Shown in pieces: positions 43,800 through 58,122 of a stretch of 64,000 nt of DNA; within the stretch, counting starts at the first letter, position 1; each line of letters starts with the position of its first letter. The stretch is taken from positions 205,031,601 to 205,095,600 of the forward strand of contig NC_134701.1 of NCBI RefSeq assembly GCF_043290135.1. Reading direction: 5' to 3'. Origin of the DNA: Rhipicephalus microplus (lineage: Eukaryota; Arthropoda; Arachnida; Ixodida; Ixodidae). The translations under genes and the position numbers were made by a program. The notes beneath the pieces were generated by a model that was not told the DNA's origin, ran no database searches, and was given only the letters and a program-made list of their open reading frames with translations.

Positions 43800-45040
43800 G
43801 CCGCGAGCATGCTATGATCGTAGCATGTGGTCATGTTTTACATGACACGCATATCTTGATTGTCATGTTTGGACGTGTCATTTGCATTCGTCGTTCATTC
43901 ACTTCACGTGATACCAAATTTGGCATATGTGTAACCAGTGAAATGGCCACGAGCACGCTATGAGCGTAGCGTGTAGTCATGAATTACATGACGCGAATAT
44001 CTTGGTTATCATGTTCGGACGTGTCATTTGCCTTCGTCGCCTATTCACGCCATGCAATGCTGAATTTGGTATATGTGGAGCTAGCGAAATGGCGGCGAGT
44101 GCACGTAGCGTTGATGCGCGTGCACGCTGGGCGCAGCGACGCTAGGATAGCAAACCTCAAGCACTCAATAATATGACGCTAGTTCCGACCATTGTCTGTC
44201 AGTGAGGCCCGGCGGCAACCGGTGCGAAATGCGACACGCTGCATTTCGCACCGACAACGTTTCCCAGACAGCACCGCGTCTGCCTAGCTTCGTGACGGAG
44301 GGACGCCGGGCGCGCTCCAATGCGCATGCGCCTAAGCAACGCTGCGCGGCATGTGCCTGTGAGCATATGCCAGGCAGATCGGCTCCTGGCGTGGCATTTC
44401 CGGCGTGACTCCACAACACGAACGCCAGTGCGACCGCGCGCCGGGTCTAGTCGAAGTGTATTGGCGCCTTGAGAGTGGCACGTAGTCATGTTGTTACAAG
44501 ACACGCATATCATGATTATCATGTTTTGACGTGTAATTAACATATGTCATCCGTTCGCGTTACGTAATACCGAGTTTGGTACATGTGAAGCTAGCGAAAC
44601 GGCCAGGAGCGCATCATGAGCGTAGCATGTAGTTGTGTTGCTACATGACACGCATCTAATGATTATCATGTTTGAACCAGTCACATACCTTCGTCATCTA
44701 TTCCCGTCTTGCAATACCAAATTTGGTGTATGTGAAGCTAGCGAGATGGCCGCGAGTGCATCTTGAGTGTGGCATGTGGTCATGTTACATGACATACATC
44801 TTATGATTATCATGTTTGCACCAGTCACATATCTTCGTCGTGCATTCACCTCCAGTAACACTAAATTTGGTATATGTGAAGCTAGCGAAACGACTGCGAA
44901 CGCATCATGAGCACGGTTAGTAGTCATGTTTAATGACTTACATGACATGCATGTCATGATTTCCACTTTATGATGTGTCAGTAGTGTTCGGAATGCAGTC
45001 ATGTCATACCATGCCAATTTCGCAACATGTCTCGTGAACG
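43800..45040 (+). repeat. Tandem CATG-rich modules of about 145 bp in the left arm
   Basis: Recurring blocks contain GAGCGTAGCATGTAGTCATG, a CATGATTATCATGTTT-like palindrome, CATTTGCCTTCGTCGTC-like sequence, CCAAATTTGGTATATGTG and GCTAGCGAAACGGCC. Start points near 43812, 43959, 44614, 44761 and 44900 give a period of about 140-147 bp. The GC-rich core at 44200-44470 interrupts the series. Confidence 0.7.
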
Positions 45041-45220
45041 AAATTATCACAAGAGCAGCAAGACAATGAAATGTAAATCACGATATTCTTGACATACATG
45101 TTTTGATAGTCATGTTATGACTAGTCAATTATGCTCGCAATAAAGTCAAGTTATGCCATACCAAACTTGGTATTGATATCAATAACTGAACGGCCAAGAG
45201 GGCTAAAAGTCGTTGGCGGC

Positions 45221-45477
<257 letters not shown>

Positions 45478-45535
45478 GCGCTCAAAGTCGCCGAAGTTCG
45501 CTAAGAAATGCTTCGCATTTAACAAAAAGCCGAGG

Positions 45536-45612
45536 AATGTCCGTGTGGTAGAACGTCGATTTTCACGTAAACGACCCGGGTTTGATCCCCACTGAAATCC
45601 AGAATTTTTTTA
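45536..45612 (+). mobile_element. tRNA-like SINE unit at the foldback centre
   Basis: TGTCCGTGTGGTAGAACGTC (box A-like) and ACCCGGGTTTGATCCCCACT (box B) are followed by ATCCAGAATTTTTTTATC and TATC repeats. It resembles the other non-Ruka tRNA-like units. It may be a SINE inserted in the loop or the element's own internal promoter. Confidence 0.5.
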
Positions 45613-45648
45613 TCTATCTATCTTTCTATCTCTCTCTCTATCTATCTG

Positions 45649-45728
<80 letters not shown>
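45611..45728. repeat. (TATC)n microsatellite
   Basis: Inverted counterpart of the TAGA array, imperfect for its first 40 bases and then regular. Confidence 0.97.
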
Positions 45729-46778
45729 GCCGCCTAAGACATTTAGCTCTCTTGGCCGTTTCAGTAATGGTATCGATACCAAACTTGGTATAGCATAACA
45801 TGATTGTATGAAGAACATATCTGACTAGTCATAACAAGAAAATCATGATATGTATGACATGACAGTCATGATTTACATTTCATGGTACTGCAGCTCTTGT
45901 GGTGGTTTTGTTCATAGGGCATGTTGCAAACCTGGTATGGTATGGCATGATTGCGTGGCGAACACAAGCGACAGACCCTAACTTCAAAATCATGACATAC
46001 GTGTCTTGTAACAACATGACTACATGCCACGCTCATGATGCTCTCGCGGCCGTTTCGCTAGCTTCACATGTACCAAACTCGGTTTACGCTACGTGAACGA
46101 ACGACATAGGTAAATTACACATCCAAACATAATAAGCACGTCATGCGTGTCATGTAACAACATGACTACATGCCACACTGATGATGCGCTAGCGGCTGTT
46201 TCGCTAGCTTCACATATGACAAATTTGGTATTTTGACGCCCATGGATGACGAAGGTATGTGACTGGTGCAAACATGATAATCGTGAGATACGTATCATGT
46301 TAGAACATGACTACATGCCACAGTCAAGGCACCAATAATTTCGACGTGACACGCTGCGCATGCTCGCCCGCGTTCGATTCGTCGCATCGCACCAGCGTTG
46401 CCACAACAGGCGCTGGTCCTGCCATATACTCGCAGGCGCGCACCACGCTGCGTTGCTCTTACGCATGCGCGTTTCAGCGCGTCCGGTGTCCCCCCCGTCA
46501 CGAAAAGAGGGAGACGCAGTGTTGTCTGGGTAACGCTTAGGCATGAAATGCAGCATGTCGAATTACGCGCTAGTTGCCGTCATCATATATTCACGTGACG
46601 TGAGTATATGACGCAGTTAAATGACACATCTAAACACGATAATCATGACACGGAAATCATGTATGGCATCACTTACCTCCACCTTGAAATGTTGTGCTGA
46701 TTTTAAAGTTACATATCAACATTTCTCATTCGGGCTTCGCATATCAACGATTCTCACCCAACTTGGAATCTGGCAAAT

Positions 46779-48460
<1,682 letters not shown>

Positions 48461-49438
48461 TACGTCTGCCTATGCCTCTTTAGTAATGCTACCTCCCATG
48501 CCGATAATACGAAAAGGGTTATTGGAAAGAGAAGAATTAAGCTGTCCTGCCCACTCCTTATAAGGGATTGGAGATACCTGGATGTTATAATGACCGAGGA
48601 CGCCTGTTGTCGCAATATAAGAACTTTTGACTTCCTACCTTCACCCCCGGAAAGCCGAAAATCAACGGCAGGCCATCGTTAGCAGCATGATACCAGGTCA
48701 TGCTGCAACCACGCTTCACACAATACGAATTGCGCAACGAGCTACGAGGTAGTTGATTGCTTCACCTACTTACAAAAGGCTCAGCCATAATCTTTCATGG
48801 TGAACAACTTCAGCCCTAAATGCACATACTGCCTCACAGTTATGCAGCGGGCGCGATGCTTATTCACTGAATGAAGAATGAAGGCATACTGGTTGCAAGT
48901 TGTGATTATTAAAGGAGTATTGGGTACCTTGCATAAGTGCTTGTATTGATTACCCCTGGAGACTCTAGAATGGGCTCTAGCAAGGTTTTCTTTTCCAGCT
49001 TTCGCTGTGACTGTGCTACGTGTTCTAAAAAAGCCTGCTGATCTTAAACATGAAGTTACGCGAGGCGACAAACGAGATCTCCGTCACAGTCTCAGGTGAT
49101 CTCTCCTTAGTATAAATATATATACTTCGATAGTTATGTTATACTAAGCCTGGTCATGCCACCCGGCGGCAAAACACATGTCGGCAGCTGCCCGTATGTT
49201 AGCCACAGTATGGAAAACTGCACTCAGCGCAGTGACGCAAAGCTTCCAAGACAGGCACGATGTTCGGCTCGGATTAGGCGTGGGTATTGGGAGCAATACT
49301 TCTCCTCCGACATCAGAGTCGGTAGCGATGAAGCCTGACAGATGGCACTGCAGCCTATCCTAGCTCGTTCTGGAGTTCCGCTCGAGCGGGTCTTCCGAAT
49401 TCGCCTGTCTCTTAGCAACCTACAAAAAAAAATGCCGC
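48461..49438. other. Unassigned DNA
   Basis: No gene or repeat is recognised. Confidence 0.4.
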
Positions 49439-49921
49439 CATATCCACGAAGTGAATGATGATGAGTGGGCGAAGCTCCGGAGGTAAACCTGGTAAACCAT
49501 GATTCCTCCGTACATTTTGCCCACTCGATTTTATTGCAACGCTCCCCCTAGCGTACGTCGCCGCGCTATATCGAACGACGACACGCGCCATATGTGGCAT
49601 CATTCCTATTTTATAACACCTCGCATCTTTCATAATCAACTACACGTACCGCCGTCTAGTTTATAACATCTTGCATCTTTTGGACGAACGGACGGACGGA
49701 CGGACGGACGGACGGACGGACGGATGGATGGATGGATGGATGGATGGATGGATGGATGGATGGATGGATGGATGGATGGATGGATGGATGGATGGATGGA
49801 TGGATGAATGGACGGATGGACGGATGGATGGATGGACGGACGGACGGACGGACGGATGGATGGACGGACGGATGGACGGATGGATGGACGGACGGATGGA
49901 CGGATGGATGGACGGACGGAC

Positions 49922-49955
<34 letters not shown>

Positions 49956-50172
49956 ATGGATGGATGGACGGACAGACGGACGGACGGACGGACGGACGGA
50001 CGGACGGATGGATGGATGGACGGACGGACGGATGGACGGATGGACGGATGGATATGGCTGTACCCTTTAGATCGGGCGGTGGCTAGCGTAATACTTAGAA
50101 CTGAACGAGAGGTGGCTACATACAGGGGACGCAAAGCCCACGCCTTAAGGAGCTTCGCTCCTAAAAAGGAAA
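49439..50172. mobile_element. Microsatellite-bearing MITE-like element (copy B)
   Basis: The left end GATGATGAGTGGGCGAAGCT and the right end GGAGCTTCGCTCCTAAAAA have inverted CGAAGC/GCTTCG cores. An ACGG/ATGG array lies between. A shorter relative with the same left wording is at 63605-63720. No coding potential beyond repeat translation. Confidence 0.5.
49681..50053. repeat. (ACGG/ATGG)n compound microsatellite
   Basis: About 370 bp of GGAC and GGAT tetramers, mixed in blocks. Long frames through it are repeat artefacts. Confidence 0.97.
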
Positions 50173-50819
50173 AGTGCGCGATGTAGGTGAGTATAAAAAA
50201 AGGCAGTGTGACGAGGAGTAGTAGATAGCATCTGGCTACAGTCAACTCATCAGCGTAATGGCTCAACGATGCCTGTCGGAGTGATACGAACGTCGCTACA
50301 CACAGCCTTGGTGCTGCCTTATCGCCACAACAAAGCGACTTGTCGCCACAACATCTCTTTACGTTCTTGTCTCCCGTAGACTTGCTGTTCTTTCTGTTTA
50401 CAATGTTACCTACGCGACCGTAGGTACCACTCTAATAATTTCTGTCGGCAACGAAACAAGCTTCGGCACCAGCTAAGTTCTTCCTAGCCTTTGTGTGTTT
50501 TCAGTTGTTTGCTTATCTGTATAGGCCTCTAATATTCATTATATGGAAACGGACCGTAAGATATGAGTGTTTTCTGATAATGAGTACTTATTTAAGAATC
50601 AGCCATTTTGATTTTGATGTTTCTCCCCATGGTATATACAGCAGTGGGCAGAACATTCGTCGCTTATCTTGCAAACCGTGGAAAATAATTTATCGTGTTA
50701 TGTTACAGTATCAAAAAAAAACGATTTCAGTTGAAGATTATTACGCTGGCAGCAATAGAATAAACCTCATATGGTGTTGTCTTCCTAATGCATATAGTGC
50801 ACATTCACATTACGAGGCT
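50173..50819. other. Unassigned DNA
   Basis: A 111-residue frame at 50493-50828 has no recognisable motif. Confidence 0.4.
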
Positions 50820-51702
50820 GGGCTGTGAAGTGCCTTACACGGATTATATGCGTAGCTTGATGAGAGAAGGAAGGAGGAAGCAATGTAGTATCCTAGCACC
50901 TGCAGAAATTTTCGCGCACTTTTCGATTTGTGTAGTAAAGCGCCCATTGTTTCCATTCCACGTTTTCGTAACGCTCAAAAAGGCGCCGTTATACCAGGTT
51001 CACCGCTTATTATATCTTAACGGTTCGATGGTGATTATTCCAAGGCAGACAATTGTCGGAGTGAAATTACTTCCTCCGGCGTTCAACAATTTGGATCTCG
51101 ACATATGATTTCTATTGGCAGAGATAGTGCCATATTATTATACGAGTCCTTTTTTTACTTTTCAGCAATGTTGTGAATCGTAAAGTGAAATCACTATAAT
51201 GCTACCAGCAAGAATCAGATCCTTTCGAACAACGTGGAGTGCGTTTTTTCTACTGTTTTTTTTTTCACACCTAGGGAATGGGTCTAATGACACTTGAAGC
51301 CACGAATATTATTCTACATTTGTTGTATTAGTGCGTGGTGAGATAATGAAAGTTTTTGCAGTCGCAAAACAACGTCGTAAAATTTCTCATTGCGGTTTCA
51401 GAAATAGAGCGCTAGCATGTGGATTCATCGAGCTAAGTGTAAGAAATATATCAATATGTCTCGACACCCGTTGACGGGTCCCGAATATGTCAATGTGCAC
51501 TAATTGCTTAGCAACTGATCCGAACTCTTGTCGTTATCTTGCGTGAAAACTTCACACTGCAACGTCAATGAGTGTATATTTTGAGCAGGAGTTATCAACC
51601 AATGTCTATCTTGAGCGTAAAGCGAGAGCATACAAAAGAATGTGCACGACCTGTCTGTGGGCTTTTCATTCCAATGGTTCTGCCCACTACTAATAAGGAC
51701 CA

Positions 51703-51706
51703 TGAA

Positions 51707-51754
<48 letters not shown>

Positions 51755-51987
51755 ATATAGGGTTTAACATCTCAAAACCACCATACGATTATGAAAGACG
51801 CTATAGTGGAGCGCGCCGGATATTTCGTCCACCTGGGGTAATTTAACGTGCAACCAAATCTGAGGACAAGGACCTACAGCACTCCGCCTTCATCGAAAAT
51901 ACAGCTGCTGCAGCCGTAATTCGATCTCATGACCTGCGGGTCAGCAGCCGAGTACCTTAGCCTCTAGAACACCGCAGCGGGCCAACG
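51703..51987 (-). mobile_element. Ruka-type SINE, full length, old, with (ATG)n tail
   Basis: Minus strand: head CCCGCTGCGGTGTTCTAGAG, body, and 3' end running into an (ATC/GAT)n array at 51706-51754. AGGACCA at 51696-51702 and 51988-51994 is a probable target duplication. The related block at 61310-61330 lacks the SINE. Confidence 0.85.
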
Positions 51988-52749
51988 AGGACCAAAACAA
52001 TAACCAATACCAGTCATTTTCTTAGCTCTCTAGAGATGTACTGCAATATGAGTGCTGTCCACCAACCTAACAGGACATACCTTTCGGATGACATGGGAAG
52101 CGTGTATCACCTACAGGTGGTGCAACAGTTCACTGCAACAATGCGCCGCCGGCGGCGAGAGTGCCGACTAGCAGCCGCTGCAGTTTGAACTGGCTGGCTA
52201 TGAATCCTGGTCTCTCCGTGTGCTACGCCCACGTTGAAAGCAACTGCGTGTGTGCGAAAGGGACATGTTTGATAAAACGAATAGGCTTTCAGAACTGTAG
52301 CAGTGCGTAGTTTCTTTTTAGATCTCAAACGAAGAGACAAGATTTGTGTTTACAAAATAAATTTTATTTCCGACATGAGGGCATGGACGTATGACAGAGT
52401 TTTAAGAAGTCGATCCATGCGGCTGGCCAGCGTCCAGCTCGAAACATATTCCGTCACTGTTGATGCTTGCGTGCATTCTTTCTTATCATTTTGCCTGCTT
52501 ATTACTCAATAAATGGTGGAATTTCTGTTGAAAACATGTTATAAACAACCACCTGTGATGCACACAACTAAAACGTATAGTCGCCGAAGTGCACGCGTTG
52601 CAAGACGTTAGTATGAAGTGGATGTATCGAGATTTTTCACTATTTACACTGCATCATAGTATGCACTAGTCCCTCTTCTTTCTTAATGTGTTGCTTACTT
52701 TTTTTGCACATAAGAGTTTATCTTATAATATGGGCCAACTGGCCCAGCT

Positions 52750-53385
52750 AAGACGAAAGGAGGAAGGTTTAAGCGGAAGGATAGGGAGGTTAGCCAGTTC
52801 TTAGATCGGCTGCCTACCCTGTGCTGGGGAAAGGGGTGAGAGAAATAAAAGATTGTAAAAAGAAATGTTGCAAAGACACATAGAGAAATTACAAAAAATA
52901 GCGACAGAGGAAATGCAACGTCAAAGAGTATAAGACTAAACTCTGTCTCTGAGGCCAGTTGTCCGCAAAAAGCACAGCAAAGCTTTTGAAGCCCTCTGTG
53001 TTGAGAATGGGCTCGTCCAATGACCCAGAATCCTTTGTTCCAACAAAGGCCGATCATCTAGTCTATCCAGAGCTGTAGTCAGATCTTGTCTTGGCGCGTT
53101 GAAATGGGTACACTCACATAGAAGGTGCGCGATGGTTTCTTTCAAGCTGCAGTAAGTGCAGGTAGAAGAGCTGGTCATTCCGATGAGATATGAGTATGCG
53201 TTCGTGAAGGCCACTCCAAGCCACAGGCGGCATAGAAGAGTCTCCTCAGCTCGAGATATCTCTGGGGGAAGACGAAGCTGCAGATCAGGATCCAAGTTAT
53301 GAAGGCGCGCGTTTGTGAAGTCTGTTGAGTTCCACTGTACCAGTGTGAGATCACGTGGAATTGAACAAAGTCTAAAAGTTTTTAG
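52750..53385 (-). pseudogene. LINE ORF2 C-terminal fragment and 3' end
   Basis: The minus-strand frame from 53385 down to a stop at 52936 reads STDFTNARLHNLDPDLQLRL, EETLLCRLWLGVAFTNAY, then CTYCSLKETIAHLLCECTHF (CX2CX7HX3C) and RPLLEQRILGHW, ALLCFLRTTGLRDRV. This is the C-terminal Cys/His region of a non-LTR retrotransposon protein. A 3' untranslated segment with CAGGGTAGGCAGCCGATC and GGCTAACCTCCCTATCC follows. No reverse transcriptase remains. The right-hand duplicated block lacks it, so it inserted after that duplication. Confidence 0.75.
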
Positions 53386-53840
53386 GGGCGAAGCTCCTAA
53401 TAGCGTGGCTTGTGCGTCCCTTGTTGCAGTGCGTAACCACCGGCGGCACATACTTGAAAGAGCGGTCCTTGGAATTTCCGCTGGATGGCGGCACTTGTGT
53501 ATGATGAATACATGATGAAAAGATGTGAGATGGCTGTACTTGGAGTGTTCACTAAATAGACGGACGGACGAATAGATGGACATACACATAAACGAACAGG
53601 CAGAGGGGCGGACGCGCGGACGGATGGATGGATGGACAGACAGAGGGACGGCCGCACGAACACACGCACAGATGGACATACAACAGATAAACGAACAGAC
53701 AGATAGAAGAACGGACGTACAGACGGACGCGCGAATAGACGGGTATACAGAAAGACTCATGAACGGACGGAAGCAAGAACGAATGAACGGATGGAAGCAT
53801 GGACGGACTGACGAACGCTTCGCCCCGCCATTCGTCATTC
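53386..53840. mobile_element. Microsatellite-bearing MITE-like element (copy C)
   Basis: The left end TTTTTAGGGGCGAAGCTCCT and the right end GAACGCTTCGCCCCGCC are inverted. Between them lies a degenerate ACGG/ACAGA array (53555-53820). It adjoins the truncated 5' side of the LINE fragment. Confidence 0.5.
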
Positions 53841-54089
53841 ACACCGGGGATATACTGTGATTTTTTTTTAACATTCAGTCACTGACATAAGATTGCTCAT
53901 CACAGTGTCGTAGAGAAGCAGCACATCTTGGTCTATCAGTATACACTGGGCCGTTGCGGTATCTAAGGAAATGACCGTGAAGATGAACCTGCCTGATCGG
54001 CTCATGATGCTCTTCATTGCGCAGCTACACCGTTATTAATAACGGATGGTGCTACAAGGCTTTGTTCACTTGCACGCGAATTGACGCTT

Positions 54090-54502
54090 GCAAAGTTGAA
54101 CTCGATGTAATTTATGAACGCATATCTTTACAACATGAACCCTAATCTAAATCTTCGTGTTCTGTCAGTGGGGAGTCATTTGAACTGTGGAGACGTTTCT
54201 GTGCCCCCTGTGGGTAGGGTTGGTCTTTGTTCCGAATCAGAGTGGCCAGTAGCCACTGACGTGATAACCGTAGTTGCGAAAAGACAACCACCCATCCTCT
54301 CTTTGAGTGCACTCGCTTCAGTGCAATACGAAAAGTGCTGGTAAAGGGCTCGATAAAAGTGCGAAAAGTGCTCGATAAACTTTACACTCGCCCATTGTTG
54401 GAGGAAAATGTATTAGGACACCGGACGAAACCATGCTCGACGCGGAAAGCTTTGAGAGCATTGTTGTGTTTCTTACGGACAACTAGTCTCAAAGAGTGAC
54501 TT
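54090..54502 (+). pseudogene. Second LINE C-terminal remnant, plus strand
   Basis: Frame pieces read NAYLYNMNPNLNLRVLS, then VETFLCPLWVGLVF, then HPLFECTRFSAIRKVL and RPLLEENVLGHRTKPCSTRK, ALRALLCFLRTTSLKE and a stop at about 54501. They align in order with the minus-strand LINE at 52936-53385. The pieces are in different frames and a short RKVL duplication is present, so it is decayed. Its upstream part is shared with the block at 62600-62690. Confidence 0.65.
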
Positions 54503-56999
54503 TAAGCAGGGTCATATAACGTATATTGTTCTCTTTTTTTTTTCGTCTTTTAAAAGCCAAGCTCCTTAGGCTCTCACAATGTTCAGAAATTGTCGTCAAG
54601 TCTCGCCGTCGTCTCTAGTCGAAGCACAGGTTCGAAACATTTGTGCGCGGTACCGTCTACAGAGCCTACATAACGTGCATAAAGCTTAAAGATAAACCTT
54701 CTTTGTATTGTTTTCCACTATCTGTGGGCAATGCCGTCATAGCGCGCATATGGTCTAAAATAAATATTGTTTATATACTTTATCTAGTCAATAAAGCTTC
54801 ACCCCATCATAAGCATTGAATTTGTGGAAATGCAGCAATTTTTATAACATCCTGTGTCTGTCATCTTTTACTCCCTCATCTGTTTTCCCTAGCACGGTGT
54901 AGCCAGCTAGTGCGAGAACTCGCTAACCTCTCTGCCTTTTCGTTTTTTTTTTGTTCTCCTCCTACTCTTCTTTCTTCTACAGTGACTTAATACCCTAGAC
55001 ATCATAAAACATCTGGGACAATGTCGCTGGTGAGTCGTCCATGTTTCTAAGAAGGCTGATACATGTGTGCCCTTCGAATAGTCGCGCATTGCTAGTGATA
55101 AAGTAGGAGGCAGCCGCACTGCACTCTGTTGTGATGAATCATAGCGCTTGACGGCAGCTTTAATCCAAGCACAGTGCATTAAAGTAACGTGTCATTCATA
55201 CCGAGGTCAGTCCCTATCTATAATTACGTACACTGTCAATTAAAACCTGAATTAACTCAGCGGGTAGCTGTGAAAGAAAGCCTTTGAATGAGCCAACTAA
55301 TTAGACAGCCCCAAGGTTTAATCTAACCCATGCTCAAAAGGACGGTTTTGTGGTTGTAATGTATAGTTTGGTCAGAGCTGCCTATGGTGCTTTAAATTAA
55401 AGTTTACTTTCTCTTTCTCGCATTCATTCATTTGTGTCTTCAGCCCGATGCATCTGTTGTCCGGCATAAATCGCTTTTCTATTATTTGTACTTATTTGCA
55501 AAAATAAAAAAAAAAGTCAAAGCATCAGCCCACTGTTACTTCTAGTTTCACATAAAGCTCCCCTTATCAAGGCTTCCATTTCATTCTAAAACACAAAGAT
55601 TCGAATGGCACAGAAGCATGGTGGCCCATCAGCACTGCAAGCATGATTAAAATATTTCATTTTGTTCGAACTGCTAAGCAAATGAGCCTAATGAGAAACG
55701 AATGAAAGACCACGGTGTGCGAGCTAGGAAGATTCCAGGAATTCTAACAAGTTTTCTGCCATGAATGAACACATCCGTTTTTTTTTTTTAGCTTCAGCCT
55801 TTTCCATCAATCGAAACTCATCGTATCGGGGGCAGAAATACAGTAGTGCTGAGACAAAAGAGGGACCAAGCGTACCTTTTTCTTGCTTTCAGTTTAGTTG
55901 AGTGCACAACGTAATAAAGAAACCAGCGCCTAGCAGTTGCGAGTTTTTTGTGGGCGAACTACTGAATAAATAAACTTGACCATAGCGAAAACGTCATCCT
56001 CGTAAAGATATGAGTCTTCATAGCAGGGATGCTGTGGCCTTTGCCATTTCACCATGCGTCCATTGCCCCTGCGCTCCAGCTATCGAGCAGTGCAGCATCA
56101 TGCTGATAGAAGTACCAGTGGGCTCTTTATTGACACTACCTGCGATTCTTTGGAGGCCCACGTGAATGGGCAAAGCATGTTTCCTACACCTCGGACTTAT
56201 ATTCAAATATGTCACCTGACAGATTTTGCTATGTACACTGAGGGCGGACTGTGTAGTAGTCTGCAGATACCTCAGAGCATTTGATTGCTCTCTGAGGAGG
56301 GTTTTGAAGGGAGCGGGCTACATCCGCCTATAAAGTATCCATAGGGTTGTAATATAATCGACGTTTTACCAAAAAATCAGCTGCCAAATTATCAGATTAG
56401 GACATTTTATATACTGTTACGAGCCAGAACTCTTCTATAAGAAAAATATACTTACGTGGTGAAGTGAAAAACACCACGCTCACCAGATTACCGCGTGATA
56501 GTCGCCGCCATCATTGTTCAAGCACTGATCACGTGATTCCTCGTCTCCGGCAATAAAACAAAATTTATGCTTTATCTCGATCCTCAAAGCGCCAACATGG
56601 CCACTTTTCCGTAAATGCTCGTTTTTGCGGTTGCGCTAGCATGCGCAATTATGTGTGGGGAATTAAAAAAAAATTAATCTCTGAGTGTTTCATGCCAGTA
56701 GCACTTTCTCTATAATATTTGCACTACAGATCACGAGAAGCTTAGTTTTGTCATTTGAAACGTGACATATTAAGAAAGTTACACGTTCTAACGGATGTTT
56801 CCAAACTCTACATTTCGCGAATAGAATCAATATTTGTTGCTGTCAGGGGCCTTTCATATAACTCACAGGATCGCAGAAGACTACGTTCAGGGTAGCTCCA
56901 TATGACGCGTATGGGTGTCTGTCTGTTGCAGAATAATGTCCGGTCACATTCAGCAAATCACTGATTACAAAAACGAGTGAGAGGCCCAGCTGGCTAGCG
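54503..56999. other. Unassigned AT-rich DNA
   Basis: Short frames only; no motif is recognised. AAGCCAAGCTCCTTAGGC near 54560 resembles the ends of the microsatellite-bearing elements but lacks a partner. Confidence 0.45.
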
Positions 57000-57200
57000 T
57001 CTTCCATGGTGGATCAGTGGTTCTGGTGCTCGGCTCAAGAACCCAAGGTCGCGCGTTCGCATTTCGGGGCAGGTGAAATGGCAGAGACCCGCGTATAGTG
57101 TGTTATGTCAGTGCATGTTAATGAACACCAGATGGTTAAAGTTTTCAGTCCCACTTCACTATTTCGCCCTATTAATCGTATTGTGGTATTGGAACGAAAA
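57000..57200 (+). mobile_element. Diverged tRNA-derived SINE, Ruka-related
   Basis: Head CTTCCATGGTGGATCAGTGG with box B-like TCGCGCGTTCGCATTTC, then a body with TCAGTGCATGTTAATGAACA, CCAGATGGTTAAAG and TATTGTGGTATTGGAACG. The body follows the Ruka order with changes, consistent with a related subfamily. Confidence 0.6.
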
Positions 57201-57546
57201 AACCAACACTGAACTACTACTTACCAGAAGAAAGCTATTCGCTTTGGAACCTAAACCCGTGAGGATTACTGCATCGACGCATCTCGAAAAAAGTCCGCCG
57301 AGACCATGGTTACTTTTCAGCTATGCAACGCCTCTTGCATGCAAAGCGACCGCGCACTGTACATTCAAATGTGGAGAAGAAAAAATAAACTAGGAGTGAC
57401 AGGGAGCTCTTTCAGCTTAAAGAGCACCGTCCAAAAGTGAAAAGCATGTGCACACTAAATACCGTTATGGGCGTAAATAGGAAGGATTGTTTCAAAAAAG
57501 ACCCGAACCAGGACGAATTTTTCCGCAACTAAGAGACCTTCTTTTA
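57201..57546. other. Unassigned DNA
   Basis: No feature is recognised. Confidence 0.4.
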
Positions 57547-58122
57547 AGTCCGAATGCACTTTATAAGCGACCCTGAATTCGCCGTCCGCGGTGCGGCTCC
57601 TCCTCTCCCCTAGCAACGGCCCAGCAACGTCACACACCACGTGATTGCGCGCGCTCCGCCCTCCGCTCCGTGGCTGCACGCACCCGCGCAGCCACGACTT
57701 GCTCGGGATCGGCAAGTCGTCATAGGTATGGATCCATCGCAGGCATCAACCTCGACTGCGATACCTCCAACATTGAGCACAACGCAATCGAATGCGAGCA
57801 TTGCACGCGTAGTTGAAGATGTCGCGCCGGTTGAAGACAATGCAGCGCGGCGAAGGGCCCGTGATGCCGAGCGCAAGCGGGCGAAGCGGGCCGCGGACAT
57901 AAACATCATTATAGTGCGAATTTACTCTCACATATACGCGTAAACTCACCACGATTTCCCGAGAGGGTCTAATGGTTCCTGGGAATCGCATTGTGATAAC
58001 ACGGGGGAGTTTGCGTTAACTCACTGGCGAATGCCAACGAATTTTAACTTTACTCGCCCTCATAGCATCACCCCGTGCATTCGCACTTAACCATGTTCAC
58101 CCTCGAGGAAATGCTTGGGAGT
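57547..58122 (+). repeat. GC-rich repeat family, copy B
   Basis: Begins TAAGTCCGAATGCAC then TTTATAAGCGACCC and ends with GTGCATTCGCACTTAACC followed by ATGTTCACCCTCGAGG, as in 16690-17190. The segment 57950-58042 is the reverse complement of 16981-17066, while the flanks keep the same orientation. The first 350 bp is GC-rich. Confidence 0.55.
57728..57943 (+). CDS. Short basic open frame in repeat copy B
   Basis: 71 residues from ATG 57728: a Ser/Thr-rich start, an acidic stretch (VVEDVAPVEDNA) and a basic helix-like run (ARRRARDAERKRAKRAAD). The basic run recalls Arg/Lys/Glu/Ala-rich DNA-binding repeats such as STPR, but one short segment cannot establish this. A TATA-like TTTATAAG lies 160 bases upstream. 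It may be a truncated first coding segment carried by the repeat. Function unknown; it may not be expressed. Confidence 0.25.
   Translation: MDPSQASTSTAIPPTLSTTQSNASIARVVEDVAPVEDNAARRRARDAERKRAKRAADINIIIVRIYSHIYA

Larger units (their letters stand above)
50820..54160. repeat. Left copy of a diverged duplicated block
   Basis: Collinear with 60440-62690: shared landmarks include TAACGCTCAAAAAGG, AATGCTACCAGCAAGAA, GGTGCAACAGTTCACTGCA and CACTGACATAAGA. A SINE (51703-51987) and a LINE plus microsatellite element (about 52750-53875) are present only in this copy. Near its right edge both copies enter decayed LINE coding sequence, so the block may be two copies of one large retroelement rather than a segmental duplication. 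Confidence 0.75.

Noticed and set aside
49661..50266. Open frames up to 201 residues with HPSIHPS or DGWMDG repeats
   Set aside because: These are translations of the ACGG/ATGG array.
52936..53838. A single 300-residue protein on the minus strand
   Set aside because: Its N-terminal half lies in a microsatellite-bearing element and its C-terminal half in a LINE fragment, so it is a chance fusion and not one gene.
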